Part shown: positions 25,849 through 34,931 of the stretch, one piece after another
Layout of the letters: each line of letters begins with the position of its first letter
Position numbering within the stretch: the first letter of the stretch is position 1
NCBI GenBank assembly: GCA_023436145.1
Contig: JAEZKP010000073.1
Coordinates: 72,229 to 136,228, forward strand
Source of the DNA: Fibrobacterota bacterium
Lineage (GTDB): Bacteria; Fibrobacterota; Chitinivibrionia; Chitinivibrionales; Chitinispirillaceae
DNA: 64,000 bases
Reading direction: 5' to 3'
The notes under the pieces: generated by a model
Seen by the model: only the letters and a program-made list of their open reading frames with translations
What the model was told of the DNA's origin: nothing
Database searches by the model: none
Translations under genes and position numbers: made by a program

Positions 25849-26706
25849 ATGAAAATTGTAAAATCATCGGCTGAAATGAAAAATCTCTCTCTTACCTATC
25901 AGATGAGCGGGCGAACGGTTTCACTGGTTCCCACAATGGGAGCATTGCACAAAGGCCATCTGTCGTTACTTGAGATTGCCAGGGAGAATTCAGACATTTC
26001 GGTGATGAGTATTTTTGTAAATCCAACCCAGTTTGGTCCGCATGAGGATTATCAGAAATATCCCAGAGTGTTTGAGCAGGATTGCATGCTGGCTCAGGAT
26101 GCCGGATGTGATATCGTTTTTGCACCCTCTGTACAGGACATGTATCCGCCACATTACAACACCTATGTATCAGTTGAAAACATAACTGAAAATCTTTGCG
26201 GGGTAAACCGGCCAAATCTTTTCAGGGGAGTGGCCACGGTCGTATTAAAGCTATTTAATATAGTAAATCCGCAGATTGCTATTTTCGGGCAGAAGGACGC
26301 ACAGCAGCTGCTGGTTATCCAAAGAATGGTTCGTGATCTGAACCTGTCGGTAAAAATTGATTCAGCACCGATCTTTCGTGAAGAAAGCGGATTAGCTATG
26401 AGCTCAAGAAATGCTTACCTTACAGCAGAAGAGAAGATGGAAGTTCCCCGAATCTATCAGAGTTTAAAAAAAGCGGAGCTGTTGTATAACAGTGGAGAGA
26501 GGAATGCTGCGGTTATACATGAGAGCATTTCTGAAGAATTAGGGCAATCATCTCTTCTCAAACCTGAATATATTGATCTGGTTGACACTGTCGAGATAAA
26601 ACCTGTGGAAATATTAAAAACAACCACACTTGTTGCTATTGCCTGCCGGACCCAGCAGAGTGGTACTCGCCTGATTGATAACATTGTTTTAGGAGGCTCA
26701 TTGTGA
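25849..26706 (+). CDS. panC: Pantothenate synthetase
   Basis: 285 residues from the ATG at 25849, which has AAAAGGA about 10 bases upstream; a TTG eight codons earlier is unlikely. The enzyme joins pantoate and beta-alanine using ATP in coenzyme A synthesis. Motifs: PTMGALHKGHLSL (HIGH-like), IFVNPTQFGPHEDYQKYPR, FGQKDAQQL, and the KMSKS-like FREESGLAMSSRNAYL. Its stop overlaps the GTG start of the glycosidase gene by 4 bases, so the two are translationally coupled. No panB or panD is nearby. Confidence 0.96.
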   Translation: MKIVKSSAEMKNLSLTYQMSGRTVSLVPTMGALHKGHLSLLEIARENSDISVMSIFVNPTQFGPHEDYQKYPRVFEQDCMLAQDAGCDIVFAPSVQDMYPPHYNTYVSVENITENLCGVNRPNLFRGVATVVLKLFNIVNPQIAIFGQKDAQQLLVIQRMVRDLNLSVKIDSAPIFREESGLAMSSRNAYLTAEEKMEVPRIYQSLKKAELLYNSGERNAAVIHESISEELGQSSLLKPEYIDLVDTVEIKPVEILKTTTLVAIACRTQQSGTRLIDNIVLGGSL

Positions 26707-27992
26707 TAAATAATAAAGATATTCCTTTGATATTCAATCTTTTTCCAAGGCACTTTAAAACCATACACGAATGGGCGGAGCTGATTCCTCATGTGAAAAA
26801 CATGGGTTTTAATGCTATTTATGTGAATCCTTTTCATGAAACCGGTTTTTCCGGAAGCTTATATGCAGTTAAGGACTATTACCGGTTAAACCCTAATTTT
26901 CTCAATGCTAATGATGATCCCTCCGATTTTTCACCATTAAGAGGTTTCATCAATAAATGCAAGGAAAACGGACTTGATCTGATTATGGATCTGGTGATAA
27001 ACCACACGGCTTTTGATTCAGTACTTACACAGACACATCCGCTGTGGTATAAACGTGATGCAAGTGGAAAGCTGATGTGTCCTTATGCGGTAGACCCTGC
27101 AGATGCTTCTAATATAACCGTGTGGGGTGATTTGGCAGTGATTGATAATGAAAAGAGTAAGGATATTGAGGGGTTGTGGAAATATTGGGATGAACTCATA
27201 GGGTTCTACCAGGAGATGGGAATTTTGGGGTTTCGCTGTGATGCTGCTTACCAGGTGCCGGCTTCGTTGTGGGAGATGTTGATTTCATCTTCTAAAAAGC
27301 GTTATCCCCAGACCAGGTTTTATGCTGAGACACTGGGATGTCAGATGTCAGAGATTGAGGCACTTGCCTCAGTGGGGTTTGATTATTTGTTTAATTCTTC
27401 CAAGTGGTGGAATTTTGATAAACCATGGGCGATTGAGCAGCACAATCTGAACAAAAAAATAGCTCCTTCGATTTCTTTTCCGGAATCACATGACACTGAG
27501 AGGTTGGCTTCGGTGAAGCCGGGAACGGTAGATGTGCAAAAGTCCAGGTATGCGGTGGCTGCATTATTTTCCAGAGGTTTACTAATGCCTATGGGGTATG
27601 AGTACGGAGCTACTACCAGAATGGATGTGGTAAAGGGGACTCCTTCTCAGGTGGATGAGCCGCAATGGGATATTTCCTCATGGATAAACCAGATTAATGC
27701 ATTGAAATTGAGTATACCGGTTTTGGGTGAAGAGGGTGAGTGGTGTGTGTTGTGTGAATATCATCTGCCTTTTCTATTTCTGCAGAAGTGCTCTGAATCC
27801 GGAAATCAACCTGTTTACGTATGCATTAACAAGCGATTGACTGCAGAAACAGATGTTGAGGAATGGATGATTCCCGGGGAGATTAAGGCTTGCAGTAAAG
27901 CTGTGGGTTTACTTTCCGAAAAAATCACTGAGGAAGCACTCCCTGCTGCTTTTACACTTGATCCTGCAGATGTAGTGTTATTCTTGAAATGA
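26703..27992 (+). CDS. GH13 alpha-amylase family glycosidase
   Basis: 429 residues from a GTG start. The four GH13 regions are present: DLIMDLVINH (about 92-101), GFRCDAAY with nucleophile Asp180, FYAETLG with acid/base Glu209, and ESHDTERL with Asp264. It is shorter than secreted amylases, lacks a signal peptide and has only a small C-terminal beta domain, so it is cytoplasmic. GH13 enzymes act on alpha-glucans or transfer glucosyl/maltosyl units; a substrate cannot be assigned, and GlgE-like or trehalose/sucrose-type activities remain possible. It is coupled to panC, an unusual setting. Confidence 0.88.
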   Translation: MINNKDIPLIFNLFPRHFKTIHEWAELIPHVKNMGFNAIYVNPFHETGFSGSLYAVKDYYRLNPNFLNANDDPSDFSPLRGFINKCKENGLDLIMDLVINHTAFDSVLTQTHPLWYKRDASGKLMCPYAVDPADASNITVWGDLAVIDNEKSKDIEGLWKYWDELIGFYQEMGILGFRCDAAYQVPASLWEMLISSSKKRYPQTRFYAETLGCQMSEIEALASVGFDYLFNSSKWWNFDKPWAIEQHNLNKKIAPSISFPESHDTERLASVKPGTVDVQKSRYAVAALFSRGLLMPMGYEYGATTRMDVVKGTPSQVDEPQWDISSWINQINALKLSIPVLGEEGEWCVLCEYHLPFLFLQKCSESGNQPVYVCINKRLTAETDVEEWMIPGEIKACSKAVGLLSEKITEEALPAAFTLDPADVVLFLK

Positions 27993-27996
27993 GCCG

Positions 27997-28530
27997 GTGA
28001 ATGCGAGAGTGGCGCTAATGAGAAAAGCTTTGTTTCTTGACAGAGATGGGATTATTAACATAGATTGTGCATACCCTCACAAACCAGAGCAGATAATTTT
28101 TACCGAAGGAATTTTTGATTTATGTAAAGCAGCTCTTTCCAGGGGTTATCTGCTCATTGTAGTTACAAATCAGGCAGGAGTGGCAAAGGGGTATTTTACT
28201 GAGGAAGATGTAAAGAAGCTTCATGAATGGATGCGGCAGCAGTTTAATGAGAGAGGTATAGACATACATGCTTTTTATTATTGTCCGTTTCATCCGAAGG
28301 CTACAGTTGAAAAGTACAGGAAGGAATCAGACTGGCGCAAACCAGAGCCGGGGATGATACTTCAGGCGGTGAAGGATTTTAACATAGACATAACCGAGTC
28401 GCTTATGGTAGGGGACAAGGGTTCTGACAGGATTTCACTTCCAGGGCTTAAATCAGTTATAGTCAGAAGTAGGTACACAGCCGAAAACTATGATGTGGTC
28501 AGTCTCTCAGAAGTTGAGAGATTATTGTAA
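27997..28530 (+). CDS. HAD-family phosphatase, GmhB-like (heptose-bisphosphate/histidinol-phosphate type)
   Basis: 177 residues from a GTG at 27997; the ATG at 28018 is a good alternative. The HAD nucleophile pair is Asp15-x-Asp17 (FLDRDGIIN), with TNQAG (motif II) and the lysine and acidic motif MVGDKGSD. Zinc loop: Cys96 and His99 (YYCPFHP) are kept, but the CxC before RKPEPG is Ser111-Asp-Trp113, so two of four zinc ligands are missing. GmhB makes D-glycero-D-manno-heptose 1-phosphate for LPS heptose; the lost ligands make this assignment tentative. It follows the glycosidase by 4 bases. Confidence 0.82.
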   Translation: MNARVALMRKALFLDRDGIINIDCAYPHKPEQIIFTEGIFDLCKAALSRGYLLIVVTNQAGVAKGYFTEEDVKKLHEWMRQQFNERGIDIHAFYYCPFHPKATVEKYRKESDWRKPEPGMILQAVKDFNIDITESLMVGDKGSDRISLPGLKSVIVRSRYTAENYDVVSLSEVERLL

Positions 28531-28707
28531 AATACTGCAATAAACTCCGCTGAGAATCGAAAAGTAGCTTAATGCAGAAGTTTTATCCCGGGAGCTATTA
28601 TCAGTATTTCCGGCATTTTGTTCGGTTTGATGGGGGGTTAATAAAACTCATGAAATCAGAATGTTCAATTTCCTTTTCATATTCATACATAACGACAGGA
28701 GGAGTTT

Positions 28708-31185
28708 GTGGTTAACAAAACCCCTGAGAAGAGTAGTAATTCTTTAAAGATGTTATTTAACAGGTCTTGGGTTTATTATCTGGGTTTTGCAGTGCTATTA
28801 CTGATAATATTCAGTCAGTTTATCTTTTCTGACATGATGTTTTACAGCTCCGATCAGCTAGGTGGTATGGATTCTAAGTTTTTTCTGAAAAATTCTATTC
28901 AGAAATTTAAACAGTTTCCCATGTGGTTTAATACCAGATTATCAGGAATGCCTTCAATCGATGCCATATTCGGAGATGCTCTTTATCCTCCATCAATGGT
29001 GATGCATATTCTTTTTTCCATTCCCAGGTCAATTGGAATGAAGATGTTATTTCATGTTTTTCTTGCGGGAGTTTTCTTTTTTGTATTGATGAGGAGGGGT
29101 TTCGGGTGTGGTCCGGTACTATCTTTTGTCTGTGGAACCTTTTACATGCTCAATCCTCAGTTTATTTCCCTTATTTATGGGGGGCATGATGGAAAGATGT
29201 ATGTTATTGCACTACTGCCTTTTGTAATCTGGCGGTTAAAGGCGATAATTGAGAGACCTGGTATACGTAATGCATCATTTCTGGGCTTAGGTGTGGGTAT
29301 GATGCTTTTAACCTCTCATATACAGATGACATATTTTGTACTTTGGGGATTGTTTTTTTACTGGCTTGTTTCAACGGTGATGGTATTGGTAAGAAAGGAG
29401 TCCAAAGGAAGAGCTGTTTCCCTTACTTTATATTTCTGGTTGGCAATATTTATTGGTCTGGGGATAGGTCTTATACAGCTTCTTCCCTCTTACATGTATG
29501 TCAAGAATGCGTTTTCAGTGAGGGGAGTAGACCGGGGGTTTGAACATGCCGCCTCCTGGTCAATGCACTGGCCGGAAGTATTTTCGTTGTGGGTTCCTGA
29601 GTTTGTAAATTATCTGGATTATTACTGGGGGCAGAATCCCTTTAAGCTTAATACTGAATATGCCGGAGCCATAGTATTGTTGCTGGGAGTACTTGCGGTT
29701 GTCAGAAGACCCGGGGTGTATCGTTATTTCTGGGCTGGTTTTTCGATCTTTGTACTTTTGTTTTCCTTAGGTGCACACTCTTTAATATTTAAGCTGGCAT
29801 ATTACATCGTTCCAGGGGTTAGTAAGTTCAGGGCAGCCTCTATGATTACCTTCTGGTTTTCTTTCGGGGTGATATTACTGGCAGGGCTATTTCTCAAGGA
29901 TGTTGCGGAAGGTAAGCTTTCCTCGCTGAATGAGATATCCCAGAAAAAATGGATTAAAGGGATACTGATGGCAATTGGTGGTTGTTTTGTGATAACTCTT
30001 GTGTTCTCCAGTAAGGGATTTGTTCAGGGCTTATTTGCAAATGCACTTATGGACCAGCAGAAACAAAGAATATTTGAAATAAATTTTTCTCAACAATTTG
30101 TGCCCCATCTGTGGTTGTGGCTGTTTTTTGCGGTAAGTACTTTACTCTTATTATACGGTGTCGTAAAGAAAAGTATTAAGCCTCAGATTTTCATTGCAGT
30201 GGTATTTCTTTTGGGGCTTGTAGATATACTGCGAATCGATATTGGTAAAAAGCAGTCGCTTCAGTCATCAGGACAGAAAATCGGGTTTATACAGCTGGTG
30301 GATCCGGCGCGGTTCTTAAGAAACGAAAAGGTGTTAAATGATCTGAGTAATGAAATGAAGGTAGCTCCATTTCGTTGCTTCTCATTTCCAGGAGCAATGT
30401 CGCTTCAGAATAGCGAAGGGATTTATGGACTGGAGAGTGTAAGCGGGTTTCATGATAATGAACTAAGATGGTATAGAGATTTCAGAGGGGATCAACAGGA
30501 TCGAAATTACATTTCCTCGCTGGTAGGGTTTTCCGAAGAGGGTCAGGCATATCTGAAGACTGAAAAGCTTCAGATGGGTAATGCCTACCTTAATTTAGCC
30601 AATGTTCAATATTATCTTTTGCGTTCTCAGGGAAGGCTTATGGCGATTAGAAACGAGCATGCATTGGGTAGAATTTCTTTTGCTTCCCGCTATGTGGTGA
30701 TGGACTCATCACAGATACTGGAGGCGCTGAGCAATGAAAGTTATGACTACCGAAATACTGTAGCTTTGAGTTCTGAGCCTAAGGGGGTGCAGCTAAGTAA
30801 TGATTCAGTACGGGGGGACCTGTCAGTTACCTGGGAGGAGTATTCACCTAATTACCGTAAGGCAAAAATAAAAGCTCCTGGCAATGGTTTTCTTCGGATT
30901 TCGGAGACTTATTATTCTGGGTGGGAAATCCGGATTGATGGAAAAAGAACCACTGTTTATCAGGCTGATTATTGTTGGATGGCAGTACCGGTTGATGGTG
31001 GGGAGCATATGGTGGAGATGATTCCTCATTCATTGTTTTTAAGTAAGGCTGCGGCTGTGTCAGGAGGAATTTTAATTCTACTTTCGATATACTGGGTTTA
31101 TCTGATAGCTGTTGGCAAAGTGAAGAGGTCTTCCGGCGGCGGGATTGCAGTAAGCGGAAACAGTGGTATTACAATTGAATACTGA
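28708..31185 (+). CDS. YfhO-like polytopic membrane protein
   Basis: 825 residues from a GTG preceded by AGGAGG at 5 bases. About 11-13 transmembrane helices, the first at residues 20-38 and the last near 790-810. The N-terminal loop DQLGGMDSKFF and the RLSGMPSIDAIFGDALYPP segment, plus the soluble C-terminal domain ending in YYSGWEIRIDG and VPVDGGEHMVEM, are typical of YfhO/GT-C-type membrane proteins. In Firmicutes YfhO glycosylates lipoteichoic acid; in this Gram-negative setting it probably transfers a lipid-linked sugar to an envelope glycan. It heads a glycan cluster and precedes a GT2 enzyme by 35 bases. Confidence 0.85.
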   Translation: MVNKTPEKSSNSLKMLFNRSWVYYLGFAVLLLIIFSQFIFSDMMFYSSDQLGGMDSKFFLKNSIQKFKQFPMWFNTRLSGMPSIDAIFGDALYPPSMVMHILFSIPRSIGMKMLFHVFLAGVFFFVLMRRGFGCGPVLSFVCGTFYMLNPQFISLIYGGHDGKMYVIALLPFVIWRLKAIIERPGIRNASFLGLGVGMMLLTSHIQMTYFVLWGLFFYWLVSTVMVLVRKESKGRAVSLTLYFWLAIFIGLGIGLIQLLPSYMYVKNAFSVRGVDRGFEHAASWSMHWPEVFSLWVPEFVNYLDYYWGQNPFKLNTEYAGAIVLLLGVLAVVRRPGVYRYFWAGFSIFVLLFSLGAHSLIFKLAYYIVPGVSKFRAASMITFWFSFGVILLAGLFLKDVAEGKLSSLNEISQKKWIKGILMAIGGCFVITLVFSSKGFVQGLFANALMDQQKQRIFEINFSQQFVPHLWLWLFFAVSTLLLLYGVVKKSIKPQIFIAVVFLLGLVDILRIDIGKKQSLQSSGQKIGFIQLVDPARFLRNEKVLNDLSNEMKVAPFRCFSFPGAMSLQNSEGIYGLESVSGFHDNELRWYRDFRGDQQDRNYISSLVGFSEEGQAYLKTEKLQMGNAYLNLANVQYYLLRSQGRLMAIRNEHALGRISFASRYVVMDSSQILEALSNESYDYRNTVALSSEPKGVQLSNDSVRGDLSVTWEEYSPNYRKAKIKAPGNGFLRISETYYSGWEIRIDGKRTTVYQADYCWMAVPVDGGEHMVEMIPHSLFLSKAAAVSGGILILLSIYWVYLIAVGKVKRSSGGGIAVSGNSGITIEY

Positions 31186-31220
31186 TATGAATACAATTAT
31201 ACATCCGGATAAAGTTCTTA

Positions 31221-32213
31221 ATGGAAGAAGTAATTGATTTTGGAATAGTTAATTTTAATGGTGGGGAGTATCTTGAGAAGTGTATTCGCTCCATTAAGAA
31301 AATGGAGGGGGTGTTTTGCAGAATTTTCATTCTGGATAATGCATCCTCAGATGGTTCCGCTTTAAGAGTAGAAAAATTATTTCCTGACTGTAATGTAATT
31401 TATTCAGAAAAAAATCTGGGTTATGCGGGAGGGTGCAACCGGTTATTATCGCATCTCAAATCTGATGTTGTAGTTTTGTGCAATATGGATCTGGAGTTTG
31501 CAGCTGATTGGGCTCTGAGAACGCTGGAGTGTTTTGACCATCATCCAGAGGCGAGTTCGGCAGGATCTATGGTAATTGACAAGCAAAGTGGCACAATCTA
31601 CTCTTCGGGCGTTTTCTTTTATTGGGATTTATATCCTTTGTGCTCAAATAACAAACCTGCAACTGAGGATTGTTACGAGGTTTTCGGATCATATGGAGCA
31701 GTAATGGCATTCAGAAGAGAGGTTTTTGAGAAAATCGGGATGTTTGACAATGACTATTTTCTGTTTTTTGAGGAAACAGAGTTTTACTGGCGGATGAACA
31801 TAAATAAGCTGAAAACTATTTTTAATCCACAAGCCCGGGTATTTCATCACAGATCAGTATCTACTATCAAGTATTCTCCTCTCAAGCTATACTATTCAGA
31901 GAGAAACCGTGTCTGGACTGCTTTTAAGTATATGCCTTTGTGGTATTTTCCTTTGACTTTTCCAATTTCTCTGCTTCGTTTTTTTCTGATGGCTAAAAGA
32001 GGGATACCCGGAGCTGATGGAAAGGGAAATTCAGTTCGTAAATCTGCTGTGATTGCTGTTCTTATCAAAGCCTGGTTTGCAGCTTTGATTGGTTTAGGGC
32101 GGGAATGGAAAAAAAGGCGGCAGATATGGAGCGGAACGGTTTTGAGTACAATGGACACTCTGAGATTGATTGGTAAATACAAACTATCGAATTCAGAATT
32201 AAAAGTCAAATAG
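31221..32213 (+). CDS. Glycosyltransferase family 2 (rhamnosyltransferase-like)
   Basis: 330 residues. GT2 fold: DFGIVNFNGGEYLEKCI at the start, FILDNASSDGSA, NLGYAGGCNRLL, and the DxD equivalent CNMDLEF at about residues 91-97. The acceptor-binding EETEFYWRMN motif (catalytic Asp/Glu region) is near 185. A C-terminal membrane-associated helix (about 235-300) is likely. It transfers a sugar from a nucleotide donor, probably to a lipid-linked glycan built with the neighbouring genes. Donor unknown. It is convergent with the next gene, with 21 bases between them. Confidence 0.9.
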   Translation: MEEVIDFGIVNFNGGEYLEKCIRSIKKMEGVFCRIFILDNASSDGSALRVEKLFPDCNVIYSEKNLGYAGGCNRLLSHLKSDVVVLCNMDLEFAADWALRTLECFDHHPEASSAGSMVIDKQSGTIYSSGVFFYWDLYPLCSNNKPATEDCYEVFGSYGAVMAFRREVFEKIGMFDNDYFLFFEETEFYWRMNINKLKTIFNPQARVFHHRSVSTIKYSPLKLYYSERNRVWTAFKYMPLWYFPLTFPISLLRFFLMAKRGIPGADGKGNSVRKSAVIAVLIKAWFAALIGLGREWKKRRQIWSGTVLSTMDTLRLIGKYKLSNSELKVK

Positions 32214-32234
32214 TACGAACAGGGAGATTAAAGA

Positions 32235-33212
32235 TTAACCTTTGAGTAATCTTATTCTATCTGCAGATTTACCTATCATTTCGTAAAGTATCGGGATAGC
32301 TCCTATCAGTTTCATCATAATTACCAGATTACCGATCAGGATATAAACCCCCAATTGTTCTGAAGAAATCTGCAGATGAGTGAACATCATGGCAGACAGT
32401 GCCTCTCTCACGCCCATGCCATTAGGGGTTAAAGGTTGCGCCACACTTATTATTTCTATAAGCGGGATATAGGCAAAACATTCTTTAGTAAAGAGGACGC
32501 CTGTAATTCCTTTAATCTGCAGTATTGCACTTGTTACCAGTAAAATTTGTATGGTGGCGGTTATGAGGATGGTAAGGATTATATTTTTCTTCTTATACTT
32601 GAACTGATAGATACCTTCCCGAAGGTTCTCTGCTTTGGATAAATACTGCCTGGGTATGATTTTTATGAGCACACTTCTCAGGGGCGCAGTAAGTTTTTTG
32701 GAAAAGGATAAGGCTACAAGAACAGAGATTAAAAAAATGATAACCAGAGCGGCTTTAAAAAGTGTCCCTGAAATTGAAGAGTTGGATAAAAGAGATAAAC
32801 CATAAATAGACGAAGCAAATGAGACAATCAGCCCGGTGATTTTACATACCCAAGTGGTGCTCCAGCTTACAGATGCACCTACTTTTTTCACCACGAATAA
32901 TGTTCTGACAACATCTTGTGCAGCGCTGGGCAGGAATAGAGAATAAAAGATGGATTTGAAGTGATATGATACTGATTGGGTGAATGATAATTCTTTATTG
33001 AAAGCACGAAGCAGTATCCACCATCGCAATCCCTGCAGAAACATGGTTAACAGAATAATGGATAAGGACAGAAGAATTGCCCACCATTGAACTTCTTTAA
33101 ATGCGATAATCAGTTTAGAAGGTTGGACTTTGGATAAGATCCAGATAAAAGGGAGAATGACTGCAATGGTTCTGATGATCTTTAAAATTATTTTTGAAAG
33201 CTTGGGTTTCAT
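32235..33212 (-). CDS. Lysylphosphatidylglycerol synthase transmembrane-like (UPF0104) protein
   Basis: 325 residues with seven or eight predicted membrane helices. The pattern, including QGLRWWILLRAF, SYHFKSIFYSLFLPS and the NGMGVREAL segment near residue 275, fits the flippase-like LPG_synthase_TM family. The aminoacyltransferase domain of MprF is absent, so this is a stand-alone membrane unit of the kind found in envelope glycan loci. Role inferred as lipid or glycan-lipid transfer. Confidence 0.85.
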   Translation of the reverse strand: MKPKLSKIILKIIRTIAVILPFIWILSKVQPSKLIIAFKEVQWWAILLSLSIILLTMFLQGLRWWILLRAFNKELSFTQSVSYHFKSIFYSLFLPSAAQDVVRTLFVVKKVGASVSWSTTWVCKITGLIVSFASSIYGLSLLSNSSISGTLFKAALVIIFLISVLVALSFSKKLTAPLRSVLIKIIPRQYLSKAENLREGIYQFKYKKKNIILTILITATIQILLVTSAILQIKGITGVLFTKECFAYIPLIEIISVAQPLTPNGMGVREALSAMMFTHLQISSEQLGVYILIGNLVIMMKLIGAIPILYEMIGKSADRIRLLKG

Positions 33213-33340
33213 AATCTTATGAAAAATACGTTTTACACCATCAGTTATGAACAGGTATTATTGAAAACCGAAGAAAAAGGTTTTTTTAAGCGAAATTTGA
33301 CCACTAATATGTTAATCAGCAATGCCTGGTTATTCTGAAT

Positions 33341-34912
33341 TCAAGAGCTCTTTCTGAGGAGAGAGTTATTTTTTAAACCTAATACCAGGTTTTCAAAAGA
33401 GGAGATCAGAAATTTAAAGGGACCGGGAGAGATTGACTTGATATTGTGTACTAAAGCAGAATCCTCGATTTCTAAACTACCAAGTATGACACAGAAAGAA
33501 GTATAAACCAGAAGGCCGGCCATCAGAGAGACAGTAAGGCCGAGTAATGAATCGTTTTGGAGGATAAGAATTTTCATGGTTAGACCCATGACGATGGTAG
33601 AGCAGAGGATTTTCAGGATTGAGAGAATGGGGAATGTCAGTCTCATGATTCTGCAGGTATAAACAATACCCCCTACCGAGCCTATTATGGTAGTGATACT
33701 GTGGCAGATGGAAGCACCGAGTGCACCATAAGGCTTTATCAGTATAATATCCATGATAATATTGATGATGGCTAGAATCATGCCAAATTTGTAAATAAAT
33801 GATTGTTTATCGAAACCATAGAGAATAGCAGATCCGGGATTGGCCAGACTGGAGATCATGGATGAGAAGAAAATGATTTGAAGCACCTGTTGTGCTCCGG
33901 TGAATTCAGCTCCATAAAGTAATAGAATTATTTGATGAGAGAGGATGATTCCGGCAGCACCAACAGGAAAGGAGAAAAAGGCCAGATAACGGGTGGAAAC
34001 GTAATACAGCCGTCTCATTTTTTCTTTATCACCTGAGCCGCAATACGAGGACATTTTGGGAAAAAGAACTTTCCAGAAGGCGGTAGGGAGGACTGACATG
34101 AATCTTTGAGTCAGATTGTAACCCAGGTTATAATATCCAATCTCAACAGCATTACAGAATCTTCCTAAAAAGAAATTTTCACTCTTATCCCACACTATTT
34201 TGTCACATAAGATTATAGCCAGTATGCTTTTATTATAAGAGGTTATCCTTTTGCGGATATCAGGAGGCAGACTCTTATTAGTCCGGGTGATTACACCTTC
34301 ACGGTACAGAATGTATCCATAGAAGATTGTATTGACACAAGAGAAGATCAGCATAACCAGCAGAAGTCCGGAAATGCCTTTATCCAAAAGCAGGACAATG
34401 ATTTTTGAAGCAAATGAGACAGGGGTGATTATCAGATTTGCATAGGTGAAATATTCGAATTTCTGAATGCCTTCAATTGCAGCAGAGAGGACAGCGGTTA
34501 TTATTCCTGGGATTAATCCCAGGGCGGTGAGGAAAAAATAGAATGATTCATCAGGAGAGAAGAAGTAATCTGCAACTTCTGATCTGAGGAAAATAAGAAG
34601 AATAGCAGTAATGCCTGTTATCAGGAGTTCGATTTTAAGTACATAGAAGATGATAGGTTTAAGCACATCATTGTCATTTTTACCTTTAAATTCTGCTATA
34701 AATCTGGTGACAGCATGGATCAGACCCATACCAAGAGCCCAGGAGACTGTCCCAGAAAGCCACAACACCAGGTTGAAGATGCCATAATCAGAAGGGCCTA
34801 GTTGGCGGGCTATCCAGATGGAGATGCCCCATGAAAGAATCGTCATGAACCCGGTGTTGAATAGGATCAGTGCCGAATTTTTGATTAGCTGTTTTCCAGG
34901 GACATTTTCCAA
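33341..34912 (-). CDS. Polysaccharide flippase (Wzx/MurJ-like, MOP superfamily)
   Basis: 523 residues and about 14 predicted membrane helices. N-terminal NSALILFNTGFMTILSWGISIWIAR with LGPSDYGIFNL is characteristic of Polysacc_synt Wzx proteins, as is the mid-protein NAVEIGYYNLGYNL segment. It moves lipid-linked oligosaccharide across the inner membrane. It follows the GT4 gene by 19 bases in the same direction, so the two are probably co-transcribed. Confidence 0.92.
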   Translation of the reverse strand: MENVPGKQLIKNSALILFNTGFMTILSWGISIWIARQLGPSDYGIFNLVLWLSGTVSWALGMGLIHAVTRFIAEFKGKNDNDVLKPIIFYVLKIELLITGITAILLIFLRSEVADYFFSPDESFYFFLTALGLIPGIITAVLSAAIEGIQKFEYFTYANLIITPVSFASKIIVLLLDKGISGLLLVMLIFSCVNTIFYGYILYREGVITRTNKSLPPDIRKRITSYNKSILAIILCDKIVWDKSENFFLGRFCNAVEIGYYNLGYNLTQRFMSVLPTAFWKVLFPKMSSYCGSGDKEKMRRLYYVSTRYLAFFSFPVGAAGIILSHQIILLLYGAEFTGAQQVLQIIFFSSMISSLANPGSAILYGFDKQSFIYKFGMILAIINIIMDIILIKPYGALGASICHSITTIIGSVGGIVYTCRIMRLTFPILSILKILCSTIVMGLTMKILILQNDSLLGLTVSLMAGLLVYTSFCVILGSLEIEDSALVHNIKSISPGPFKFLISSFENLVLGLKNNSLLRKSS

Positions 34913-34931
34913 TCAGATCTCCATGTGTGAT

